The notes beneath the pieces are model-generated. The model was not told the DNA's origin and did not search any database. It saw only the letters and a list, made by a program, of their open reading frames with translations. Positions 1 through 7,899 of a stretch of DNA of 64,000 nucleotides are shown here, piece by piece. Every line of letters begins with the position of its first letter. Positions within the stretch are counted from its first letter, which is position 1. The position numbers were made by a program, and so were the translations under genes. This DNA comes from Avrilella dinanensis. Its GTDB lineage: Bacteria > Bacteroidota > Bacteroidia > Flavobacteriales > Flavobacteriaceae. The stretch lies in NCBI RefSeq assembly GCF_002807015.1, contig NZ_NIPO01000001.1:34888-98887 (forward strand), in the 5' to 3' direction.

Positions 1-670
1 AAGAACAGCACAATTCCCGTCCGCATGAACCGATTCCGCCCAAACGAGAGGCCTCCTGACGAAAACCTATCTGCTTCATTTCCACACGAATACCAAATTC
101 ATGTGCATATTCCTTAATCAACTGGCGGAAATCTACCCTTTCCTGTGCCGTATAATAAAATGTGGCTTTAGAACCGTCACCCTGAAATTCCACATCGGAT
201 ATTTTCATTTCCAGATTGAGCTGAATAGCAATTTCTCTGGCTCTTTTCTGAATGACATCTTCCCGGTTTCTCGCTGCCGTCCACACATCAATATCCCGCT
301 GAGAGGCTTTTCGGTAAACCTTTGGCAACAGACCGTTCCAATCTGCTTTTTTCTTTTTCATCTGTACCTTAACCAGCTGACCGGTAAGGGTTATAATACC
401 GACATCGTGCCCCGGACTTGCTTCCGTAGCGACAACGTCGCCAATACTTAAACTTAACTTTTCCGTATTTTTGAAAAAATCTTTTCTTCCGTTTTTAAAA
501 CGGATTTCAACTACATCAAAAGGGGTGTGATCTGACGGATATTGCATATTGGATAACCAATCGAAAACAGAGAGCTTGTTACAGCTGTCTGTTCCGCAAT
601 TTCCTTTGTTTCCACATCCTCTTGGTGTACCTGTAGCGTCTGTTTTAGACGAACAATTAGTACATCCCAT
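1..670 (-). CDS. ricT: PSP1-domain protein RicT/YaaT-like (partial, C-terminus missing)
   Basis: The reading frame starts at 670 and runs off the left edge of the window, so the C-terminus is missing. The first 30 residues hold five cysteines (3, 6, 19, 25, 30), and the visible end contains the GGIGSCGRELCCS signature typical of PSP1-domain proteins. Bacillus RicT (YaaT) forms an iron-sulfur complex with RicA and RicF that affects RNA maturation. The function in Bacteroidota is not established, but the cysteine pattern suggests Fe-S binding. The gene reads away from tyrS, and no terminator is visible between them. Confidence 0.88.
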   Translation of the reverse strand, partial: MGCTNCSSKTDATGTPRGCGNKGNCGTDSCNKLSVFDWLSNMQYPSDHTPFDVVEIRFKNGRKDFFKNTEKLSLSIGDVVATEASPGHDVGIITLTGQLVKVQMKKKKADWNGLLPKVYRKASQRDIDVWTAARNREDVIQKRAREIAIQLNLEMKISDVEFQGDGSKATFYYTAQERVDFRQLIKEYAHEFGIRVEMKQIGFRQEASRLGGIGSCGRELCCS

Positions 671-769
671 ATATCTCGAAACAACTTGCGTTGTTGTGTT
701 TTTAGTTAATAAATCTTAGGTAAAGATATAAATTTTAAGTCAGAAACTGTTGAAATTTTATTCAAAAAG

Positions 770-797
770 AGATTCCTCCTTCGTCGGAATGACAAAA
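770..797. repeat. Dispersed intergenic repeat (attcc-cttcgtc-ggaat type)
   Basis: A short element in the gap between ricT and tyrS reads AGATTCCTCCTTCGTCGGAA followed by TGACAAA. Its core has ATTCC/GGAAT arms. I recall similar sequences as multicopy intergenic elements in Bacteroidota genomes. Only this one copy is in the window, so the multicopy status is from memory and not shown here. Confidence 0.4.
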
Positions 798-833
798 AAC
801 ACTCTTTTTTTATTTGAAACAGTCACTCTGGTT

Positions 834-2132
834 TTATTCAAAACTTAAAATAAAATAGTTTTTCTTACCTCTTTGCAACAAAACGAACTGATTATTTATC
901 AAATCGTTATTGGTTATTTTAAATTCTTCCGTTACCTTTTCTCTGTTCACGGAAATAGAGTTTTCACTCAAGGCTCGTCTCGCCTCACCGTTGGATTTTA
1001 AAAATCCGGATTCGGCATTTAATGCATCAACGATATCAATGCCTTCTGTCAGTTTTTCTTTGGCGATAGTTGCCTGTGGAACACCATCAAAAATATCCAG
1101 AAAAGTTTGTGCGTCCAATTCCTTTAAGTCCGATGCTTTAGTGTTTTTGCTGAACAAAATTTCAGATGCTTTGACTGCTTTTTCCAATTCTTCCTGCGAA
1201 TGAACAAAAGCAGTAACCTCCTCTGCCAGTTTTCGTTGCAACACTCTCAAATGCGGTGTTTCCCGATGTTCATCAATCAGATTTTCGATCTCTTCTTTGG
1301 GCAGAAAGGTAAATATTTTGATATATTTTTCTGCATCTTCATCAGAAGTATTCAGCCAAAACTGGTAGAATTTATATACCGATGTTTTGTCTGAATCCAA
1401 CCAAACATTTCCGCCTTCGGATTTGCCGAATTTAGAACCATCTGCCTTGGTAATCAGCGGGCAAGTCATAGCATAAGCCTTGGAATCTTCGTCGGTCATT
1501 CTGCGGATTAATTCGGTTCCGGTCGTGATATTTCCCCATTGGTCAGACCCTCCCATCTGTAGCAAACAGTTGTAGTTTTTATACAAATGGTAAAAATCGT
1601 AACCTTGAATCAGCTGGTAGGTAAATTCCGTAAAAGACATTCCGGCACCGTCTGCAGCGAAACGTTTTTTTACAGAATCTTTCGCCATCATATAATTTAC
1701 AGTGATTCGTTTCCCTACGTCGCGGGCAAATGCAATGAACGAAAAGGTTTTCATCCAATCGTAGTTATTTACCAAAATCGGAGCGTTTTCTTCTTTTGAA
1801 TCGAAATTTAGAAAGCGTGACAACACTCGTTTTATTCCTGCCACATTATGGTTTAAGGCATCTTCTGTCAAAAGATTTCTTTCGTCCGATTTTCCCGAAG
1901 GATCGCCAATCATACCCGTTGCACCTCCAACGAGTGCAATTGGTTTGTGTCCGAAGTTTTTCAGATGTACCAACAAAATAATCGGCACCAGACTACCGAT
2001 ATGTAAAGAATCTGAAGTGGGGTCAAACCCGATATAAGCAGTTGTAGGCTCTTTCAAAAGTTGTTCTTCAGTTCCGTCAATTATATTGTGTACTAAACCT
2101 CGCCAGCTTAGTTCTTCTATTATATTTTGCAT
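834..2132 (-). CDS. tyrS: Tyrosyl-tRNA synthetase
   Basis: A class I aminoacyl-tRNA synthetase that charges tRNA-Tyr in the cytoplasm. At 432 residues it has the normal bacterial length. The HIGH motif appears as HIGS at residues 44-47. The KMSKS motif appears as KFGKS around residue 235. The QMGGSDQWGN segment of the tyrosine site and the C-terminal S4-like RNA-binding region are present. A TATATTTG -7 box lies on the minus strand at 2149-2156, just upstream of the ATG. It is a single gene between ricT and an unrelated membrane protein. Confidence 0.97.
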   Translation of the reverse strand: MQNIIEELSWRGLVHNIIDGTEEQLLKEPTTAYIGFDPTSDSLHIGSLVPIILLVHLKNFGHKPIALVGGATGMIGDPSGKSDERNLLTEDALNHNVAGIKRVLSRFLNFDSKEENAPILVNNYDWMKTFSFIAFARDVGKRITVNYMMAKDSVKKRFAADGAGMSFTEFTYQLIQGYDFYHLYKNYNCLLQMGGSDQWGNITTGTELIRRMTDEDSKAYAMTCPLITKADGSKFGKSEGGNVWLDSDKTSVYKFYQFWLNTSDEDAEKYIKIFTFLPKEEIENLIDEHRETPHLRVLQRKLAEEVTAFVHSQEELEKAVKASEILFSKNTKASDLKELDAQTFLDIFDGVPQATIAKEKLTEGIDIVDALNAESGFLKSNGEARRALSENSISVNREKVTEEFKITNNDLINNQFVLLQRGKKNYFILSFE

Positions 2133-2266
2133 GTTTATAATTTTTATGCAAATATAAATATTTAGAATCTGTTTGCGAGATTTAATCTGGATTTTTGGTA
2201 TCTGTTAGTATATAGTTTTTGTTGTTTTTAAACTCAAATCAAGACAAACACTAAAATTTAAGCTAT

Positions 2267-2803
2267 TTAATTATGTTTTTTCAGTCTTCTTTTTAAAATC
2301 TTAAACAATTCCTCGCTTTTTATATCCAGATTATTTGTTAATATTCCATATTGAGAATTAGCGACTTTTGACCCAAATAATTTTAAAAATTTATAAAACC
2401 ATATTCTATTATATTTTTCAGATGTTTTTTTTAATTCGATTACAATTTGGTTTGAACTTGGTATTCCTTTGTGATAGGTTGTTAAAATATTAAACGATTC
2501 TATATCTGAAAATTTAACGATAATCAATTTTCCAAATAGTTTGTAAAGAATTATTTCTGTTTCTGTAACGGTAATAGAAGGTTTATTTCGTAACAACAAA
2601 ATAATAGAGTGAATTATTACGAAAAACAAAAACACTATGGTTATAGCAATAATGCTACCTCTAATCGGATTTAGTTCAAAATTCATTAATTTATCTCGAA
2701 GAAATAACAGCACAAATACAAATATTGTAGATACCACCAGGTCTCTTATCTCCTTCTTTCGATTAATATAAAAATGTAGTGTATTTTTTGATTCTTCTAC
2801 CAT
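2267..2803 (-). CDS. Two-TM membrane protein, STM3941-like
   Basis: A 178-residue protein of unknown function. A short charged N-terminus is followed by two strongly hydrophobic segments (about residues 22-38 and 48-70). A C-terminal cytoplasmic region of about 100 residues begins with KPSITVTETEIILYKLFGKL, a beta-rich start that resembles small bacterial PH-like domains in STM3941-type proteins. The coding sequence is more AT-rich than that of the tyrS and pyrC neighbours, so it may be an accessory gene inserted in a core region. The family call is tentative. Confidence 0.6.
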   Translation of the reverse strand: MVEESKNTLHFYINRKKEIRDLVVSTIFVFVLLFLRDKLMNFELNPIRGSIIAITIVFLFFVIIHSIILLLRNKPSITVTETEIILYKLFGKLIIVKFSDIESFNILTTYHKGIPSSNQIVIELKKTSEKYNRIWFYKFLKLFGSKVANSQYGILTNNLDIKSEELFKILKRRLKKHN

Positions 2804-2859
2804 GCACTCCCTATTATCGTAAAAATTTCATTTACGTTTTTAGTATTTTAAAAAATATA

Positions 2860-3270
2860 CTACTCCCCCACTTTCGACGTTAAACTATCCCTATTGATTG
2901 TCGATTTCAATATTTTTTTTGTCTTTTTAATGTCTGGTTTAGTACCACCTAATTCTTCTGCTTTTTGTCGGAATTTGCTTTGGATAGTATCAAGCATTTC
3001 TACATACACCTGAGGTTCGTGTTGCAGATAATACCGATGTTGCTCTACAAAACCAAGACTATCTAATTCGTATTTTTTTAATAAATCTTCGGGGGTTTGT
3101 GTAATGTAAATGGTATCTTGCTGGTACGAAGAAGACTCTATCGCTCCAATCAAAACCAACTCATACAATAAATCGGTCATGTCGGACTGAGACAGTAAAT
3201 TCTTTGGTTTCTTGTCTGCACAAGCACAAAAAGTTATCATCAAAACAACGAATAAAATTATCTTTCTCAT
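2860..3270 (-). CDS. DUF4296 lipoprotein
   Basis: A 136-residue lipoprotein. The chosen ATG at 3270 gives MRKIILFVVLMITFCACADK, a signal peptide ending in a lipobox-like C-A-C. An upstream ATG would place 18 extra polar residues before the signal and overlap pyrC, so it was rejected. The mature part is helical and charged, with the LxxLLYELVLIGAIE pattern of DUF4296 proteins. It lies 4 bases downstream of the pyrC stop codon and is almost surely cotranscribed with it, a pairing I know from other flavobacteria. The function is unknown. Confidence 0.82.
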   Translation of the reverse strand: MRKIILFVVLMITFCACADKKPKNLLSQSDMTDLLYELVLIGAIESSSYQQDTIYITQTPEDLLKKYELDSLGFVEQHRYYLQHEPQVYVEMLDTIQSKFRQKAEELGGTKPDIKKTKKILKSTINRDSLTSKVGE

Positions 3271-3274
3271 CGTG

Positions 3275-4609
3275 TTATCTGTTAAAAAGTAACCGTTGAC
3301 CGAATTTTTCTTCGGTAATTTCACCTTGGTTCATCGCCAGATTTCCGTTTACGAAGGTGGACACCACCGTTGCCGAAAGTTCTTCTCCTTCAATCGGCGA
3401 CCAACCGCAATGGTATAAAATATTATCTTTATGAACAGTTTGAGGTTGATTCAAATTGACTAAAACAATATCAGCCTGGTAGCCTTCTCTCAAAAAACCT
3501 CTGTTCTCGATTTGAAACAAAATCGCCGGATTATGAGCCATTTTTTCTACCACTTTTTCCAGTGTGATTTTTCCTTGTTTTACGAAAGTAAGCATCATGG
3601 GCAGCGAATGCTGAACCATTGGTCCGCCTGACGGAGCTTGCAGATATTTCTGTGATTTTTCTTCAAAAGTATGCGGTGCGTGGTCTGTTGCGATAACATC
3701 AATACGGTCATCAAGCAATGCTTCCCAAATCTGCTCCCTGTCCTGTGCCGTTTTTACCGCCGGATTCCATTTGATAAAATTGCCTTTTTCTTCATAATCT
3801 TTGTCTGAAAAAAACAAATGATGCATGCAAACCTCAGCGGTTATCTTTTTGTCTTTCAACGGAATATTATTATCAAACAAATTTGTCTCTTTGCCTGTGC
3901 TGATGTGAAAAACGTGTAATTTCGCTCCTGTTTTTTTTGCCAGTTCAATCGCTTTGGAAGAAGAAATATAACAGGCTTCTTCACTTCGAATAACCGGATG
4001 CATATAAGGCGGAATATCTTCGCCAAACTGAGCTTTTGCCTTTTCGAGATTTCTGCGGATAGTGCCTTCATCTTCGCAATGCGTGGCGATTAACAAATCG
4101 GTAGAAGAAAATATTTTTTCCAGCGTTTGCTCATTGTCCACCAGCATATTTCCGGTTGATGAACCCAAAAATAATTTGATTCCTGCCACATTTCTTGGAT
4201 TGGTTTTCAGCACTTCTTCCAGATTATCATTCGTGCCGCCCATCATAAACGAGTAATTCACGAACGCACTTTGAGCCGCAGTTTTATATTTTTCTTCCAG
4301 AATTTCCTGTGTAACCGCATTCGGAATGGTATTGGGTTGGTCAATAAAAGACGTTACCCCACCGGCAAGTGCTGCTTTGGATTCCGAAGCGATATTACCT
4401 TTGTGCGTGAGTCCGGGTTCTCTGAAATGCACTTGGTCGTCAATGATTCCGGGTAAAATATGTAATCCGAAAGCGTCGATAATTTCGGCATTATCACAGC
4501 TGATATCGCTGTCTATACGTTCAATTTTTTCGCCGTTTATCAATAAATCTGCTTGAAAAATTTTGCCTTCATTGACAACTGTACCGTTTTTTATAAGGAT
4601 TCGTTTCAT
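3275..4609 (-). CDS. pyrC: Dihydroorotase
   Basis: A 444-residue amidohydrolase that cyclizes carbamoyl-aspartate to dihydroorotate in pyrimidine synthesis. Visible signatures are GIIDDQVHFREPG (residues 54-66), GIKLFLGSSTGN with the likely carboxylated lysine, ATHCEDEG, HVFHISTG and the catalytic ATDHAPHT. The first metal-binding His of the usual HxH is replaced by Gln (QVH). I believe this is normal for the Bacteroidota branch. It is in a minus-strand run after the sugar transferase and 4 bases before the DUF4296 lipoprotein. Confidence 0.95.
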   Translation of the reverse strand: MKRILIKNGTVVNEGKIFQADLLINGEKIERIDSDISCDNAEIIDAFGLHILPGIIDDQVHFREPGLTHKGNIASESKAALAGGVTSFIDQPNTIPNAVTQEILEEKYKTAAQSAFVNYSFMMGGTNDNLEEVLKTNPRNVAGIKLFLGSSTGNMLVDNEQTLEKIFSSTDLLIATHCEDEGTIRRNLEKAKAQFGEDIPPYMHPVIRSEEACYISSSKAIELAKKTGAKLHVFHISTGKETNLFDNNIPLKDKKITAEVCMHHLFFSDKDYEEKGNFIKWNPAVKTAQDREQIWEALLDDRIDVIATDHAPHTFEEKSQKYLQAPSGGPMVQHSLPMMLTFVKQGKITLEKVVEKMAHNPAILFQIENRGFLREGYQADIVLVNLNQPQTVHKDNILYHCGWSPIEGEELSATVVSTFVNGNLAMNQGEITEEKFGQRLLFNR

Positions 4610-4707
4610 GTGTTATTTTTATTGTTTTTCAATGGTCACATGTAACCTTTGATGTTTAAAACAATCATTCCGCTGTGTGTTTAATGATGATTTTAAACAT
4701 ATCGGTT

Positions 4708-5433
4708 TCATTTGAGTCGATTGAATAATTTTTTGATTCGTAAATCCAACACGCCAAAGACCGCTTCTTTGATAATGCCACCGGACATTTTAGATTCACC
4801 GTGGATTCTATCTGTAAAGATAATAGGTATTTCGCGAATTTGAAAACCTTTGCAAAAAGCCCTGTATTTCATTTCTATTTGAAAAGCATAACCGACGAAC
4901 TTAATCTCGCCCAGCGGAATACTTTCCAGAACATTTCTTTTGTATCCAATAAAGCCTGCCGTGGTATCATGGATTTTCATTCCGGTTATTACCCGAACGT
5001 AAATAGAAGCGAAATATGACAGTAAAACCCTGTTTAACGGCCAGTTAACTACATTAACACCTTTTACATAACGAGAACCGATAGCCATATCGGCACCTTC
5101 TAAGCAAGTTTGATACAAACGGCTCAAATCTTCCGGATTGTGGGAAAAATCGGCGTCCATCTCAAAAATATAATCATAGCCGTTTGCCAACGCCCATTTG
5201 AATCCGTGAACATAAGCCGTTCCTAAACCTGATTTTTCTTTTCTTTTTTCTAAAAATATACGTTGAGGAAATTGCTCGAACAAAGCCGTGACCGCCGTTG
5301 CTGTACCATCGGGAGAATCGTCATCTACTACCAAAACGTCAAACTCTTCTGGCAATTTCATAACTGCCTCGATAATGTTTTTGATATTCAGAATTTCGTT
5401 ATAGGTTGGTATGACAACTATTTTTTTGTGCAT
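4708..5433 (-). CDS. Polyprenol monophosphomannose synthase-like GT2
   Basis: A 241-residue family 2 glycosyltransferase related to dolichol-phosphate mannose synthases, which move a sugar from GDP-mannose (or a similar donor) to a polyprenyl phosphate at the inner membrane. The N-terminus IVVIPTYNE is the nucleotide-binding start. DDDSPDGT at 37-44 and EMDADFSHNPED at 91-102 carry the metal and catalytic aspartates. GSRYVKGVNVVNWPLNR is typical of the DPM1 branch. There is no C-terminal membrane domain. It leads a minus-strand group with pyrC 98 bases downstream. Confidence 0.9.
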   Translation of the reverse strand: MHKKIVVIPTYNEILNIKNIIEAVMKLPEEFDVLVVDDDSPDGTATAVTALFEQFPQRIFLEKRKEKSGLGTAYVHGFKWALANGYDYIFEMDADFSHNPEDLSRLYQTCLEGADMAIGSRYVKGVNVVNWPLNRVLLSYFASIYVRVITGMKIHDTTAGFIGYKRNVLESIPLGEIKFVGYAFQIEMKYRAFCKGFQIREIPIIFTDRIHGESKMSGGIIKEAVFGVLDLRIKKLFNRLK

Positions 5434-5657
5434 TCACTCTATGGATTAGCTCACAAATGTAAGTTTTTTACCAGATAATTTTCTTAGAATATTTTTAAAA
5501 TTTGCTTTTAGCTATAGAATATAGCGGGTAATTTAAAATTATAAGCAAAAAAATTATTGATATTTAGCTCTTTTTTGCCACAGATGCATAGATATGTTTT
5601 TTTAGCATAAATACAAACTTCTATGAGTTCTATGGCGTACTACGGCTACGGAACATC

Positions 5658-6899
5658 TTATATCAGAAAATGAGTCAAAGTGTAGATAATCACACCAACA
5701 AGTCCACCGACAAGCGTTCCGTTCACGCGGATATACTGTAAATCTTTACCTACTTCGAGCTCTAGTTTTTCGCTTAATTCTTTACCGTCCCAATCGGCAA
5801 CCGTTCGCGTAATAATTCCGCCAACTTCGCTACTGTTCTTTAAAGCCTGTTTGTAAAGCATTTGTCTTACCCAACCGTTAATTTTCTGCTGCCAATCCTT
5901 GTCTTCACGGATATTATCTACCCATTTTGACATTTCATTGGTAATATACGTCCAGATTTTGGAATCTTTATCTTCGAGATTATGCAAGGCTTCTTCTTTC
6001 AGTTTCAGCCAGACATCTTCGGCATATTGCCTGATTTTTTCATAAGTAATAAACTGATTTTTAATATTTTCTATTTTTTCTCGCCAGCTTGGTTCGGTTT
6101 TGATACGACCAGCGGTTTCTTTGAGTTTATCCTCAATTTCGGCACGAATCGGGTGTGTGGCATTTTCCTTTACATCGTCCAGAAAAGAAGTAATTCCGGA
6201 TATGAGCTGATTGGTAACCGCTTTACCTCCAACCAGTTTGAGTAAAGGTTGTTTTTCGACTACTTTGTTATAAATCAATAATCGGTTATCTTCTACATAA
6301 TCTTTGGCTTTTGGCAACAAAATATCGAGCAAACGATTGTGTTCAGCGTTTTCTATCATATACTGTAATCCGTCTGACAGCCATATATGATAAGGCAAAT
6401 CATCGAGCAAATTACTCCCTTTTTTTGCTATGGCATCGACGACTGTTTCATCATCAAGATTGGCAATAATATAATGTGACAAACCGACTATCTGCTCAGA
6501 AACAATTTGTTGATTTTTAGGTTTTTCCAGCCAGTTTAACGCAAATTTCATCACGTCTAATTTTTCGATATATGGTCGAATCGTTGATGGAGTTAAAAAA
6601 TTATCGGTTACGAAATTGCCCAGATTTTCGCCAATAGCATCTTTACTTTTTTCAATGAGATTGGTATGCGGGATTTTCAGTCCGAAAGGATAACGGAACA
6701 ATGCCGTCACGGCAAACCAATCTGCCAAAGCACCTACCATTCCGGCTTCGGCAAAGGCTTTGACATAAAACATCCAGTTTTGCGGATAATATTTGGTCAG
6801 GTAAGCCAATACAAAATACACCACCGCCATCAGCACAAATAACCCTGTGGCAATGGCTTTATATCTTCGGAGTTGCTTTTGTTTTTCGTTTTCGTTCAT
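5658..6899 (-). CDS. DUF445 membrane protein
   Basis: A 413-residue member of the DUF445 (YjiN-like) family of inner membrane proteins. An N-terminal membrane segment (KAIATGLFVLMAVVYFVLAYL) is followed by the signature EAGMVGALADWFAVTALFRYP. A long amphipathic helical middle follows, with a C-terminal membrane hairpin ending GGLVGVIIYTLTHFLI. The ATG at 6899 is preferred to the one at 6932, because the latter overlaps the HD gene. The chosen start lies 7 bases after that stop. It is last in the DUF2007-HD-DUF445 group. The function is unknown. Confidence 0.9.
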   Translation of the reverse strand: MNENEKQKQLRRYKAIATGLFVLMAVVYFVLAYLTKYYPQNWMFYVKAFAEAGMVGALADWFAVTALFRYPFGLKIPHTNLIEKSKDAIGENLGNFVTDNFLTPSTIRPYIEKLDVMKFALNWLEKPKNQQIVSEQIVGLSHYIIANLDDETVVDAIAKKGSNLLDDLPYHIWLSDGLQYMIENAEHNRLLDILLPKAKDYVEDNRLLIYNKVVEKQPLLKLVGGKAVTNQLISGITSFLDDVKENATHPIRAEIEDKLKETAGRIKTEPSWREKIENIKNQFITYEKIRQYAEDVWLKLKEEALHNLEDKDSKIWTYITNEMSKWVDNIREDKDWQQKINGWVRQMLYKQALKNSSEVGGIITRTVADWDGKELSEKLELEVGKDLQYIRVNGTLVGGLVGVIIYTLTHFLI

Positions 6900-6906
6900 T
6901 CTTACC

Positions 6907-7551
6907 TTATCGTTCTCCGTTCCATTCTGCATAAAACTGTTCGAGAAACTGTTTCATAAATTGATGTCTGTGCTCTGCAATTTTCTTACCTGCCAGGGTA
7001 TTCATCATATCTTTCAACCGCAATAACTTTTCATCAAAATGATTAATTGTCGTTCCGATATGTTTTTTATATTCTTCCTTACTCATATTCATTCTGGGTT
7101 TTTCCATCGGGTCATATATAATCCTGTTGTGAAAGCCCCCAAAATGAAAAGCTCTGGCAACACCGATGGCTCCCAAAGCGTCTAACCGATCGGCGTCCTG
7201 CACAATATTTAGCTCCAAAGATGAAAACTGCTGTTGAAAATTGCCTCCTTTGAATGAAATATTTTGAATAATCTTCACTACATGATTTTTTACTTCTTCA
7301 TCAATACCGATTGAAGTCATAAACGCATCAGCCTTTTCTGGTCCGATGTCTTCATTTCCGTTGTGAAACTTACTATCTGCAATATCATGCAATAACGCCC
7401 CTAAAATTACTACTTCTTGATTTGCCGGTTCATCTTGTAAAATCTGTAAAGCATTTTTATACACTCTTTCGATATGAAACCAATCATGACCAGCTTCCGC
7501 ACCTGCCAATTCTTGCTTTACATATCGAATGGTTTGATTGATATAATCCAT
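6907..7551 (-). CDS. HD-domain phosphohydrolase
   Basis: A 214-residue soluble HD-superfamily metal-dependent phosphohydrolase. The motif set H-HD-D is visible: GHDWFHIERV near residue 22, GALLHDIADSKFH near residue 50, and VQDADRLDALGAIGVAR with the final aspartate. Length and layout match YedJ-type HD proteins, whose substrates are uncertain. It sits 12 bases after the DUF2007 stop and 7 bases before the DUF445 start, so all three are probably cotranscribed. Confidence 0.92.
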   Translation of the reverse strand: MDYINQTIRYVKQELAGAEAGHDWFHIERVYKNALQILQDEPANQEVVILGALLHDIADSKFHNGNEDIGPEKADAFMTSIGIDEEVKNHVVKIIQNISFKGGNFQQQFSSLELNIVQDADRLDALGAIGVARAFHFGGFHNRIIYDPMEKPRMNMSKEEYKKHIGTTINHFDEKLLRLKDMMNTLAGKKIAEHRHQFMKQFLEQFYAEWNGER

Positions 7552-7563
7552 ATTTTACGCGAC

Positions 7564-7791
7564 TCAATCTTCATCTGCCAGTTCAAAACCAGTCAAAAGT
7601 TCGCGAACTTTTGGAACGTCCTCTTCAAACACAAAAATATGTACTGCCTGAATCGACGTACCAAAACCCGCACGGACTGCCGACTGCACATCGTTGCGTT
7701 CGAGATATTCGACATGATTCTCTTCCAGAATATTTTTTACTGCCAAAGCTGTAATTTCACTCCCTGAGAATATTTTTTTATGATTTTCCAT
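7564..7791 (-). CDS. DUF2007 small protein
   Basis: A 75-residue protein of the DUF2007 family, sometimes labelled a putative signal-transducing protein. The pattern IFSGSEITALAVKNILEENH then VEYLERND, an alternating strand segment ending VHIFVFEEDVPKVRELL, and an acidic end (ELADED) fit the ferredoxin-like fold expected for the family. It is the first gene of the minus-strand group with the HD protein and DUF445. Its role is unknown. Confidence 0.85.
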   Translation of the reverse strand: MENHKKIFSGSEITALAVKNILEENHVEYLERNDVQSAVRAGFGTSIQAVHIFVFEEDVPKVRELLTGFELADED

Positions 7792-7851
7792 AACCTGCTT
7801 TTTATTTGATTATACTATAAAGGTACAAAAATTAATTTAAACCTATATACA

Positions 7852-7882
7852 AAAAACGCCACTCGATTGAGTAGCGTTTTTC
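7852..7882 (-). terminator. Rho-independent terminator of clpB
   Basis: The hairpin ACGC-c-ACTC/GAGT-a-GCGT has a 4-base loop and sits between A and T runs. It lies 18 bases past the clpB stop codon, so it ends the clpB transcript. It is nearly symmetric and could also act from the other side. Confidence 0.85.
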
Positions 7883-7899
7883 AGATATAAATTTGTTGA

